Source: Calendula officinalis (Eukaryota > Streptophyta > Magnoliopsida > Asterales > Asteraceae). Taken from it: a DNA stretch of 64,000 nucleotides. This document shows, one piece after another, positions 22,551 through 33,500 of the stretch; within the stretch, counting starts at the first letter, position 1, and the number at the start of each line of letters is the position of its first letter. The translations under genes and the position numbers were made by a program. Where the stretch lies: positions 35,177,966 to 35,241,965 of the forward strand of contig OY970830.1 of the NCBI GenBank assembly GCA_963853835.1. Direction: 5' to 3'. The notes below the pieces were generated by a model. The model saw only the letters and a list, made by a program, of their open reading frames with translations, was not told the DNA's origin and ran no database searches.

Positions 22551-22662
22551 GAGGGGGAGAATTACTATATTCACTTGTCAAGGGGGAGAAAATCGACATT
22601 CGTATGTCAAGGGGGAGCGTAACTGCTTTATGATTTTTGAAATTCAACTGTCGAGGGGGAGC
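22551..22662 (+). repeat. Four PPT-like AGGGGGAG tracts in element B
   Basis: Tracts at about 22551, 22581, 22611 and 22653 correspond one-to-one with the four in element A (6412-6525). All match the core of the terminal PPT. Confidence 0.78.
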
Positions 22663-22741
22663 ATCTTTTATTATCGCTAAATACTGTATCAATGCTCCTT
22701 TCAAATTTTTTTTTTATAATTATCAATATGGGGTATCAACT

Positions 22742-23854
22742 TTTGTAATATCCGTAAACGATCTCATTACCAATCTCAATTGGTACTGATTGCATCTGTT
22801 TATTACAAATTTTCTTATTCTATCTTGATAATAATTTTTTTTTACCTCAAACAGTTTTTCAACCTCCTACAACTTTACAATCACACAAGCTTATCAATGT
22901 TGAGTATTAGCTTTTGCAATATTTGTAAACGATCTCTTTACCAGTCTAGATTGGTACTGATTGCATCTGTTTATTGCAAATTCTCTTATTTCTCATTGCT
23001 ACCTTTGTGTTCCTTCATTGTTAATATTCTTCAATTATAAATCAAATTTTTCTCCTTTCAAATTCGATTATCATTTTTCAAATCGATACTCAATGACAAA
23101 CATTTTCTTTTATTCATATTGAGTTGTTGACATCATACTCTCATAAATTCTTTATTAATCTGTGATGACCAACATTCCAAAATTTTTTATCTCAATTTGT
23201 GCTCACAATGATGTGTTCACAACGTAGGATACAAATTTTTGTCATATTCGTAAACGATCTCTTTACTAGTCTCGATTAGTAAAGATTGCATCTGTTTATG
23301 ACAAATTTTTCGTCTCTTGCGTTGTGGCTCAATTTTTCACAACCCTGATTTTGCACAACATAAATTTTTCATTTTTTAAATGACTTGTTTGTAACACTCA
23401 ACACAATTTGCTGTTAAATTCATCGATCTCTTTACTGATTTCAATCAGTACTGATTGCATCTGTTTTTAACATCATCTTGGATTGATTGTTCTTACTACT
23501 TTTTAAACGATTTTCATTCTTAAACGCTCCGTGGAGAAATCATTTTTTATCTTCTCAAAACTGCTCAGATTCAATTCTGACTTTCTCCAGTTCTCACACA
23601 CTTAAAATCGTTTTGAATGCACATCGTTATGTCATTGATCTTTGTATATCCGTCGATCTCTTCTCTACACACGTACAGAGAAGATTGCATCTTTGTAAGT
23701 GGTATACTTCACTGATCTTTGATATAACCAAACAAATTGATTTCTTTTAAATTTCAAATATTTGATTAACAATGTCTCTAATCATCGTGTTTGTCATATC
23801 CGTAAACGATCTCTTTACTGAAGTTTTTCAGTAAAGATTGCATCTGTTTATGAC
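22742..23854 (+). ncRNA. Array of six two-stem hairpin modules in element B
   Basis: Modules: m1 22742-22809, m2 22913-22980, m3 23241-23302, m4 23413-23471, m5 23644-23707, m6 23793-23854. Outer arms: m1 TTTGTAATA/TATTACAAA, m2 TTTGCAATA/TATTGCAAA, m3 and m6 GTCATA/TATGAC, m4 GTTAAA/TTTAAC, m5 GTATA/TATAC. Inner arms: m1 TACCAAT/ATTGGTA, m3 CTTTACTA/TAGTAAAG, m4 TACTGATT/AATCAGTA, m5 CTTCTCT/AGAGAAG, m6 CTTTACTGAA/TTCAGTAAAG. GATCTC and GATTGCATCTG are kept between the stems. Each module matches the module of the same rank in A better than its neighbours. Pairing kept while sequence changes points to selection on structure. Function unknown; packaging, dimerisation, export or integrase binding are all possible. 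Confidence 0.68.
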
Positions 23855-24032
23855 TTCACGTGATCATTGACACTGCTATTCTTTATTTTCAAATATTTTT
23901 CTCAAATATTCAAAGGATTAAATCAATTTGTCGAGTACTACATGTTTCTGGTTCTCATTGATCTTGGCTCTCGATTTTCACCGACACACCATTCCTCTCT
24001 CCGTTTCCAAAACGCAACTATTCCGCTTTATC

Positions 24033-24078
24033 ATGAGGACCCTGGTCATGATCCTCATGAGGGGGAGAAAAAGAGCAA
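24033..24078 (+). repeat. Inverted repeat abutting a purine tract (element B)
   Basis: CATGAGGA and TCCTCATG arms followed by AGGGGGAGAAAAAGAGCAAG; counterpart of 4931-4969 in element A. Confidence 0.7.
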
Positions 24079-24319
24079 GAAATAGTTCAAATATCGGATG
24101 TATAACTGAACAACGTCAAAAAGAACCACAAACATCCCATCAAAGAAGAAAATTCATAACACATGTACTCAAATCAACTGCAAAATCAGAAACGTTTTAG
24201 ATCAAGTGATTAAGAAAAAGAGAATATGTTAATCAGTGTACTACACAGAAAAACAAGTGAAGAAGAGCAAAACCGAATCATCAACATAATCTCTCTCCAA
24301 AACCTCAACCAACTCAATT

Positions 24320-24700
24320 CAAAACTTAATCGTACAAATCATTCTTACCAAACCAAACACACACATCTAAAAGCTTAACCGTTCAAATCATTCTTTCTAA
24401 AAATCTCAACCACGTATATCACAAGCTTAACCGTATAAATCTTTCTTTCTTAAATTCACAAACAACCATATCCATACAAAAGCTTCACTGTTCAAATCTT
24501 TTGTTCATACCAAACACAAATTATCCACATTCATCCAAGTCTTAAATGTACATATCATTCTTTCCTACATACAAAACTTACATACATACATATCCAAAAC
24601 TTTTAACTTTCAAATCATTCGTACACAAACAAACACACACATCCAAAACTTTAACTGACAAATCATTCAAAAACATTATCATTCTATACTCAATATAATC
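24320..24700 (+). repeat. Degenerate tandem array AACCGT…AAATCATTC in element B
   Basis: Seven or eight loose copies of AAGCTTAACCGTNCAAATCATTC spaced about 40-60 bp. It corresponds to the 51-bp repeat of element A (4666-4800). Confidence 0.6.
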
Positions 24701-24986
24701 CTCTACCACAAAATTTCGAAAATAACCTCTCCATTATCTGAAAACCCAGTCAAATCCACACTTAACTGATATTCCATTTCCCAAAGTTTTCAATTCTTTA
24801 GTAAATCAGTTATAGGATTTCCTCACTCAAACATTATCAACGAAAAACTTATCCTCTTTGAGTATCTTAAACTTCCAGATTTCTGCAAGTGTTTTGTTCT
24901 TGAAATACAGAAAAACATTTTCTTGCCAAAGATAGATGATAACAAGAATCTGAAGTTTGAAGACTGGGATGACATATTAAAGATCA

Positions 24987-24999
24987 AAAAGGGGGAGAT
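24987..24999 (+). promoter_or_regulatory. Polypurine tract of element B
   Basis: AAAAAGGGGGAGAT directly precedes the 3' LTR start. Confidence 0.88.
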
Positions 25000-25268
25000 T
25001 GTTAGGACTATTTATGTAATAGATTTTGACCTTTAAGTCCGTTAGTTAACTTTTCCTTTGTTAAGTGGTGAGGAGTATATAATGTTGTATGTTTGTCTTT
25101 GGATGTAAGCTTTCCCACACTTATTGAATTACAGATTTTGAAAGCATCTTTCCCTCCTTCATTCTCTCTCAACTACACACACTAAAACACCAAGAACACA
25201 CACTTAATTCTTCAATTCTACTTAAATCATCATGAATTAGCTTCATTTCAATCACATTAGATCTCTCA
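25000..25268 (+). repeat. 3' LTR of element B
   Basis: 269 bp; TGTTAGGACTATTTATG to TCTCTCA, followed by the TATTC duplication. Confidence 0.92.
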
Positions 25269-25273
25269 TATTC

Positions 25274-25565
25274 ATACTTTTATTAGAGGACAAATTTAAA
25301 AATAAAAAAACATCCAACAATAAACTTAACATATGATTCAAACGTACCCTAACATTCCTCTGAAAGGACATCTATTATAAAATTAGTAAAATGATCGATC
25401 AAATGATATGTGACATATCAAGTGTTCATGTGAAAATAAGTGTACGACAAATATGTAATATACACACATTCCAGACATAACTTCAAACTTTGAATGTAAG
25501 GAATTACGGATCCTACAACGATCTTAGAGAAAGGCATTAAGTGTGCGATAAAAAGGTATACAACC
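25274..25565. other. Spacer between element B and the LINE
   Basis: AT-rich; nothing recognised. It forms the left flank of the LINE insertion site. Confidence 0.5.
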
Positions 25566-25671
25566 TTCGGTGCTAGCTTTTTTTTGGAAACGGCAAATAT
25601 ATATTAATAAAACCCGAACTTAGCAAGATACTAAGACGGGAAGAGGATTACAAGATTACAAACACGCTAAA

Positions 25672-26270
25672 AAAAATGAGAGATTCCCCAAACAATCGAA
25701 TTACAACCAATTTTGCTCCTATGTTTCATCCATATCAAAGAGTCTGATATAACATCCCCCGCAATAGCCGAGTAAGGCTTATGTATGTTATTAAACACCA
25801 CATCATTCCTTGCTTTCCATACACACAAAATCAAGCATTGTATTATTGTTGTGAGTACTTTTCTTTTTTTTTTGGACCATTACACCATCTACCTCCGAAT
25901 TCTATGAGTTCCATTACCGATTGAAACGTAGGTAATGGAATTCCACACCAATTGAAAATCCATGCTAAAACTTCCTTTACACGAGGGCATCTTAGAAACA
26001 CATGATCGACATCTTCATCATCACAATTACAAATTTTACAAGTGATGGAATCCATGGTGATACCTCTACGTTCAAGGCATTTAGCAACCAGAATCCGCCC
26101 AAGACCAACTCTCCATACAAAGCAATTAATTTTAAGAGGCACAGTGTTAGACCATGGCATATTAGTATATCCATTTGTTGTCAATTTCTGATCGATCCAA
26201 CTACGAACGTGATGAACCGCAAAGGAGCCATCGGGAGATCGATTGCATTTTAAGCAATCGTGGCCAATGG
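25672..26270 (-). pseudogene. LINE ORF C-terminus: RT zinc-binding domain
   Basis: After the junction the frame reads GHDCLKCNRSPDGSFAVHHV, then the zf-RVT core with LKINCFVWRVGLGRI, CKICNCDDEDVDHVFLRC (CX2C…HX4C spacing) and AWIFNWCGIPLP. One frame break near 25855 separates this from the last segment, CVWKARNDVVFNN…SLIWMKHRSK, a usual C-terminal block of plant LINE ORF2. The stop is near 25672, followed by about 80 bp of 3' UTR and the A-tail. Confidence 0.88.
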
Positions 26271-27737
26271 TGTGACAACTCGATATTTCCGGTATGTAAC
26301 TTCATTTCATTTCTAGAACTTTCCTCATATAGAAAGTTTCTATTTTTAGACATTTCTATTTTTGGCATTCCTTACACACAACAAACATACATATTTTTAC
26401 ACCATACATTAGTGTTTGATTATTTTAGTCAACACAACATTATTATTTACTTATGGTGACACTTTTGAGCTAAAACATTTCTAAAACAATAACATTCTCG
26501 GTAAAACAATAAACGTAACAATATTAACTTAAACGTGACTCGATTTGAACAAACGTCTAAACCAACATCGGACCATGACCGACCACACAAGTGGCCGGCC
26601 TACCCTCTCTTGCTCGACCACTTGACTCGGCCGAACACCCCTTGGGGTGTGAGTCTAATTTTTTGATCTTATCCCTAACATTTGAAGCTTATCTTTCATG
26701 ATTCAAACAAGTCCTAGTTCAAGTATGACTCTATCATGTAAACCCTAATCTCCCTACTATAAATTAAACCCTTAACCATCTTTCCTTCCCTTTTATTCTT
26801 CCATTCGGACGAGATCATAACCCAAATACTCCCCTTCGTCCGTTCAGATCGCAAGCAACCCCAAATCATCTCCGTTCGTGTTCTTGCTCATTCGATCCAA
26901 GGTATGAACACAAAACCCTTGTTCTTTATTGATGTTCCTTGGTTGTTTGCTGTTTCGAACCCGAGACCATGGCCTTAGGCCATATGGTCTCGGTTAGCTC
27001 ATAAAAACCGTATGCATGTGTGTGTTGTTAGCTTGATTCGTCTAAACCCATACTCGAACCCTAGATCTCCATTAGATGTGACCGGATTCATTAGATCTAG
27101 ACACATGGACTTGGTAAACCCTAGACCTAGTCCCTAGTTTCGAACCTATGACCAATCTAGTACCAAACCCGAACCTTAGACGTGATCTAGTTCGGATCTA
27201 GCTCAAACCCTTAGGGTTTCGGCCTAGCCGGCCAACCCTAATCGAATTTCCATAAAAACCGAGCCTAGTTGATCTAGATTGACCATATTTGACTTTGGTT
27301 GACCGGATTGTATCATACCCTAAACCCTAACCGAAATCTAGAAACCCTAGTTGACTTTTATTGACTTTTAGATTCGACCAATGTTGACCAATAAGTCAAA
27401 CCGGGTCAAGGCCGGATCTTGACCCAAACCGTGGACCCAAACCCGAATACCCAGTCGGGCCAAGGCCCGTACTTGGCCCATATCGATCTACTTTAGTCCA
27501 TCGGGCCCAAACCTTAGTTGGCCCATTAGTATCCAAGCCCATTTGGACCAAAGCCCAAACCTTTGGCCCATACCTAACCAAACCGAACCCAATTGGGCCA
27601 AGCCCAATTCATGGCCCAATCTAAGTGGACCTAAGCCCAATAAGAGGCCCAAGTGGCCCAACCCAATTGCCCATTAATCCCATTAAGCCCATTAGGCCCA
27701 ATAGGCCCAATCTAGGCCCAATAAGCCTAACCCAAGC

Positions 27738-27795
27738 CCATTTCATTTCATTTCATTTCGAAGTCCATTTCATTTCATCTCATTTCATTTCATTT
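27738..27795. repeat. ATTTC pentanucleotide repeat in solo LTR D
   Basis: Two short runs of CATTT/ATTTC units separated by about 10 bp, within the left part of D. Confidence 0.8.
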
Positions 27796-27992
27796 CGACC
27801 TATAAAGGTCCAATAACCCAAATTCATTCGATGTCACAAAACATAAAACATAACATGAAATACATAATGCTTAACTTATATCGTATATAGAATCGCCGGT
27901 GTTAGCTTAGTCTAATCATTAATTAAATCATTTAGGAAGCTAGGAGTCTCCAAAGGATTCCTCTGTCTTAAGTACTTGTCGCTAAGCTTTGT

Positions 27993-30330
27993 TGTAACAT
28001 CCCAAGACCCGACCTATAGTATTTTATTATTTTTGGTAAGTAATATTTTATTGTTTATTGTTTTATTATTTTATATGATTTTATTTGATTTATTTGAATT
28101 AATTGTATTTTTAACCATGGGATTAAAAATTGGTAAAACTGAGATATTTAAATGTTAAAATGATTTTTACATATTTGGGTTCATTTCTGAACCAGGGTTC
28201 CAAAAATATCTTCGTTGTTAAAATTGGAGTTAGTTAGGTCTAAATTAATTATCTGCGAACCTAATAATCTATACTGTGTTTAAATGAAAATATACATGTT
28301 TTGGGAGAAGGGTGTACGTGTTAAGTGAAAAGGGCAGATGTCATTTTTGGGTTTTCTCTCTTCCTTCTCTCTCTGGAACTCGACACACACACACTACACA
28401 CACACTTGAGTTTTCTTCCAAATTGATGTTAATTGCTTGAAGTTCTTGCCTTCTCCTTGTGATTTTCGGATTCTAGAAGCAAAACTAAGTAAGTTCTCTC
28501 CTTTCTTGGCTAGGGTTTCATGTTCTTGAGCTTAGATGAACTAGGGTTGTTGAGTTAGTGGGTTTTGATGGAATTCTTGTTGAATCTTGCTTATAATTCG
28601 AAATTGATGCATGATTTGGGGTCTAATTGAGTTCTTGCAAGTATTGTATGAATTGTTGTTAGTTATAACTCATTAAGTGAAGCTTTCATAAAGCTCCATC
28701 AATGGTGGATTTGGGAAGAAGATGGCTTTTTCCCTATTTTGATGAATTGTGTATTTTGATGTTCTTAATGTTGTGTTAGGCTAACTATGTTTGTTAAATG
28801 ATGATTGTTAGTTATGAAGAATTTCTAGTTGCTTGTAATGAAAATGCATTGGTGTTGGTAGTGTTTGGCTAAGATAGAAATTTAGTCATAACTAGCTAAA
28901 TTTGTAGATTGTTGACTTTAGTCAAACCTGGGAGTTGACTTTTAGTCTTGTATGGCTTGTAAACTTTAATTGTCAAATTCATGTCAAATATGTGTTAGTT
29001 GTCTAATTGGATGTATGATTATGTTAATGTCGGATTTTGACCCGTTTGGTTACAAATTGTGCAAATTGACCTATTTTAGGTCAATAGATGAATAACTTAC
29101 ACATGTATACAAATATTGTGCAAATTGCTTTGATTAATGTTAAGTAAGGAACTTGACAATATGAAATTTTTATTTGACAAGTATGAGCTTGAATATGTGT
29201 TTGACCCGTTTGGGCCTAATGTGTGCAATTTGATTGAAATGCATTAAGATTGGTTTAGAATTAACTTGATGGAATTCTAGACATGGTGAGTATTATGTGT
29301 TGAAATGCAAGCATTTGTTGCCATTTGATTGACCTCAAATAATGGTGTTTGGCTTATAGTACTTGTTACATAATTGATGGTTTCGGGTAACTAATTCGGT
29401 ATTCATTTTGTACAGGAAAAGGGAAGGAGCCTCAGTGATATAAGATCATTGAGCTCGGCACGGAAAGGAAGCTAAGGTGAGTGGACTTAACCTTCTTTCT
29501 TGTGTGATGTACAAAATTAGGGAATGGTAGAGTTTTGAGAAAAGTGCAGGAATTTGGTATCTGAGGGAGTTCGCGTCGCGAACTCGAGGTCGCGATCGCG
29601 AACTCGAGTCAGAGAAATTGGGGTCTGGTCGTGATGTAGTTCCCGATTCGTGAACTCTTAGTTCGCGACGCGAACTCTGAGTTCACGACGCGAACTTCGT
29701 CAGGAACAGATTTCTTGGCTGCAATTCTTTTTACAAGTTCATTCTTGATCTAGTGGTTAATGGTAGTATGTGCACATGTTTTTAGAGGTTAGCTATGGTG
29801 GTTTTCGGCTACGCTTCGTTACTCTTGGTGGGGGCGATCGGACTCCTTCGTATTCGTTATGTAAGGAGGGATCACCGTGCCTCTAGTAAAGAAGCCATCG
29901 GTTGACTGTTGTTGGCCGACAACAGTTGAAGGTCCTCGCCCGACCGCCGATCCTCTTTTAACGTCTAATTGCTTGTGGAAGTTTGGACGGATTTCTCCCT
30001 ATTGATTTCTCTTGATTTTTCTAATTTGTTGTGGTTATGCAAATTGATGTTTAATTCTATTCACTTAGCTTTGTGCTAATCCCTCATTTGTTGACTCTTT
30101 TCAGGTTGTGGTTCTAGCTTGACTAGAGTCGGGTTTTGGAAGTCTGACCGTAATCTGATTTTGTAAACCAAGTCGAGCCTGATTTTCAGTAACACCGTAA
30201 ATGTTTTATATATTCGATTAATATGTAAATGGTTTTTATGTTGTGTAATAAGTAGGAGTTACGGTATTTCTTAATTCGCTTCCGTATGCTTATTTTAAAA
30301 AAAAAATGGCTCTAGGATTGTGGTGTTACA
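27993..30330 (+). repeat. 5' LTR of chromovirus C
   Basis: TGTAACATCCC to GGTGTTACA. Contains a cluster of CpG palindromes at about 29568-29700 (GTTCGCGTCGCGAAC, TCGCGATCGCGA, AGTTCGCGACGCGAACT). Confidence 0.92.
29568..29700. repeat. CpG palindrome cluster in C LTR
   Basis: Five or six variants of AGTTCGCGACGCGAACT within about 130 bp. The same cluster is in the 3' LTR at about 37090-37222, with C-to-T and G-to-A differences at some CpGs, as expected after cytosine methylation. Confidence 0.75.
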
Positions 30331-30333
30331 ATT

Positions 30334-30345
30334 TGGTATCAGAGC
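30334..30345 (+). promoter_or_regulatory. Primer-binding site of chromovirus C
   Basis: TGGTATCAGAGC shortly after the 5' LTR end; initiator methionine tRNA type. Confidence 0.9.
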
Positions 30346-30515
30346 CTAGGTTTGGCGATGGTTGCACATTTAGGTGTACCATTCCCAAATCTTGGCTCGA
30401 GTTGGTCAAACTTCCATAATATTGGGAGTGGATTAGTCGAGTGAATATGAATTGTGTGTTAGTAGTAGTTAGTAGATAGGTACTAGCGATTTAAACTAAT
30501 AGTTCGTGAGATGTT

Positions 30516-33500
30516 GTGTTTGTTACAGATATGACAGATAGCGATCCCAATCCGCCGATAACCATGCCGAACCCCGAACAAGGAATCATTGGTACTTCTC
30601 GGGATACAAATGAAGACAGGGAAGATTATATTATAAGAATGGAAAGTCGATTGGAACATCTTCAAAATCTGGTTGATAGCATGAGCCAGAACCAAAACAA
30701 CCAACCACCAAACTTCCCTCCCGTGTTTACTCCATCAATGTCCGTTCCTACCATGCAAATTCCCACAACTCCCGCCTTTACCATGACGGTTCCCCTAATG
30801 TCAACCACACCCGAACCTAATCCAATAATGTCACAACCACAATACTATTATATTAACCCAAGCCAAGGTTTACCTCAATACCAATTTACCAATCAACCTT
30901 ACCCATTTGGCATGAAACCAAGTTGCACTTTCAAACAATTTTTAGACTGTAAACCCCCTGAATTTAGTGGAAGCAGGGATCCCAATGTCACCATGAACTG
31001 GTTAAGAGAAATGGAGAGAACCTTAGATGCTTGCGGATGTGATGACCAACACCGAGTGATGTATGCCACACGGAAGTTAGTAGGTGGTGCTATGAATTGG
31101 TGGGACACTTTGATTGAACACCTACCCAAGGAAGTCAAAAATAGTATAACATGGGATCAATTTAAAGAACAAGTGTGCAAGCGTTATTGCAATTCGTTTG
31201 AGATGGATAGAATTCGATCGGAATTCTTAAATTTGCGGATGACTGAAAGGATGACAGTTGATGATTTGATCGAGCAATTTAATGAAAAGCTGAGGTTTGT
31301 GCAACAATGGGTTCCCGATGAGCCATCGAAAATAAAGCATTTTATTGGTGCTTTGCGACCCGAGTACCGAACTACTGCAAGGCTTGCTACTACATTATCA
31401 CAGGCTTTTGATTTGGCCAAAACTGTTGAAGGCGATTTAAATTCGCGTGATTGGGTGACCAAAGATAGACCGGAGTATCAAAAGTTCAAGTCCACACAAT
31501 CGGGTTCTCAACAAAGCAAGAAGGGGCAAAGAAATCAAAGGTTTACTAGTCCGAATCGTAAACAGTCGGGTGGAAATTCGGGTCAAAAGACACAGTGGTG
31601 TGTTAGATGTAGATCTTCTCATAGTGGGGCTTGTACGACCCAAACGATGCGGTGTGTCAGGTGCGGTCAGTATGGGCACGAGATGAATGATTGTAAATTC
31701 CCAAGAAGTGTTTGCTGGAATTGTCATAAAGAAGGTCACAGAGTCGGTGATTGTCCTTCGGATAGAAGATCGGGTTCGGGTTCTGGGTCGGTTGGGGGAT
31801 CGGTGGCATCATCTCCTCAAAAGAGGAAGAACCGTCCTACATCAGAGGGTCGAGCCTTCAAAATGACGGTCGAAGAGGCTACCACTACTGACGATGTCAT
31901 CACTGGTATGTTTCCGATAAATAACATAGATGCTTGTGTGTTGTTTGATTCTGGAGCTAATCGCTCATTTATTTCTGTGAATTTTCATGCTAAGTTAAAA
32001 TTGCCTACATGTGTGGTAACTACTCCATTAGAAGTGGAGGTAGCTGATGGTTATGTGGTGCCAGTCACAACATCTGTGACTGGGGCAAATATTAATATTG
32101 ATGGGGCGTGTTTTAATATGTTTTTACTCTTAATGCCAATATCTAGTTTTGATGTGGTCCTCGGAATGAATTGGCTTAGTTTAAATAAAGCATTAATAAA
32201 TTGTGACAAGAAATTGATTCCATTTCCATTGCCTGACGGGACACACGTAGTGGCCCGTGGGGATCGGGTTAATACATCTCTCCCTATTATTTCATTCATG
32301 AAAGCTAGAAAATCTCTAGTCAAAGGATGTGAATCGTTCCTCGCTTATGCCATTGATGTCAGAAAAGAAAAGCAGGTTGTTAGAGACATCCGGGTGGTAT
32401 CGGAATACCCGGAGGTCTTTCCCGATGAGTTGCCTGGGTTACCTCCTATTCGGGAGGTAGAGTTTAAAATCGATTTGGTTCCGGGAGCCAGTCCCGTAGC
32501 CAGGGCTCCGTACAGATTAGCACCGTCAGAAATTCGGAAAATGATGACACAGATACAAGAATTATTGGATAAGGGTTTTATCAGACCGAGTTCTTCGCCT
32601 TGGGGTGCACCAGTTTTGTTTGTTAAAAAGAAAGACGGTACTATGAGAATGTGTATTGATTATCGCGAGTTGAACAAACGAACGGTTAAGAATAAGTATC
32701 CGTTACCGCGTATTGATGACTTGTTTGATCAGTTACAAGGGGCCTCGTACTTTTCAAAGATCGATTTAAGGTCGGGTTATCATCAAGTCCGGGTTCATGA
32801 GAACGATATCCCAAAAACCGCGTTTCGAACGAGATACGGTCACTACGAATTTCTAGTCATGCCGTTTGGTTTGATAAATGCTCCCGCTATATTCATGGAT
32901 CTTATGAACCGGGTATGTCGACCGTTTCTCGATAAATTTGTAATTGTTTTTATTGATGATATATTAATATATTCCAAAACCGATTTGGATCATGAGAATC
33001 ACTTAAGGCAAGTTTTAGACACTTTGAAACGGGAACAACTCTATGCTAAGTTCTCGAAGTGTGAGTTTTGGCTCCGTGAGGTGCAGTTTTTGGGGCATGT
33101 AACTTGTAAAGAAGGGGTGAAAGTGGACCCGTCTAAGATAACCGCGGTGATGAATTGGAGTGCCCCGAAGACTCCATCTGAAATTAAAAGCTTTTTAGGT
33201 TTGGCCGGTTATTATAAAAGATTCATCAAGAATTTCTCAAAGATTTCTAGTCCGTTGACAAAGTTGACACGAAAAGATATTCTATATCGGTGGGGTGATG
33301 AACAAGAAAAGGCGTTTCAATTGTTAAAACAATTATTGTGTCAAGCGCCAATACTTGCCTTACCCGAGGGCTCAGATGATTTTATAGTTTATTGTGATGC
33401 ATCTTATTCGGGTTTGGGATGTGCATTAATGCAAAGAGACCGGGTGATTGCTTATGCCTCTCGTCAATTGAAATCCCATGAAAAGAATTACCCGACCCAT

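Larger units (their letters stand above)
20994..25268 (+). mobile_element. ORF-less LTR element B (4275 bp)
   Basis: LTRs of 273 and 269 bp (20994-21266, 25000-25268), perfect 5-bp duplication TATTC (20989-20993, 25269-25273), PBS at 21269-21280, PPT at 24987-24999. LTRs differ at roughly nine sites plus a 4-bp gap, so B is older than A. No ORF of note. Its interior is co-linear with element A minus the coiled-coil ORF: palindromic leader array, the CTCGGGTGTCCGTTTCGAGC segment, GTGTATAACTCGCGTTTCAACG repeats, four purine tracts, six hairpin modules, and the inverted repeat plus purine tract. The LTRs are unlike those of A. A non-coding passenger that needs proteins from another Copia element. 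Confidence 0.9.

Noticed and set aside
22780..23040. 86-codon ORF in B resembling one at 5977-6303 in A
   Set aside because: Similarity comes from the duplicated hairpin modules (LVLIASVYCKFSY is the translated module), not from a protein.
22742..23854. tRNA-like or miRNA precursor identity for the hairpin modules
   Set aside because: No cloverleaf, no A/B box pattern and stems too short and interrupted for a typical plant miRNA precursor.
25274..25565. Possible continuation of element B beyond its 3' LTR
   Set aside because: The perfect TATTC duplication fixes the end of B at 25268.
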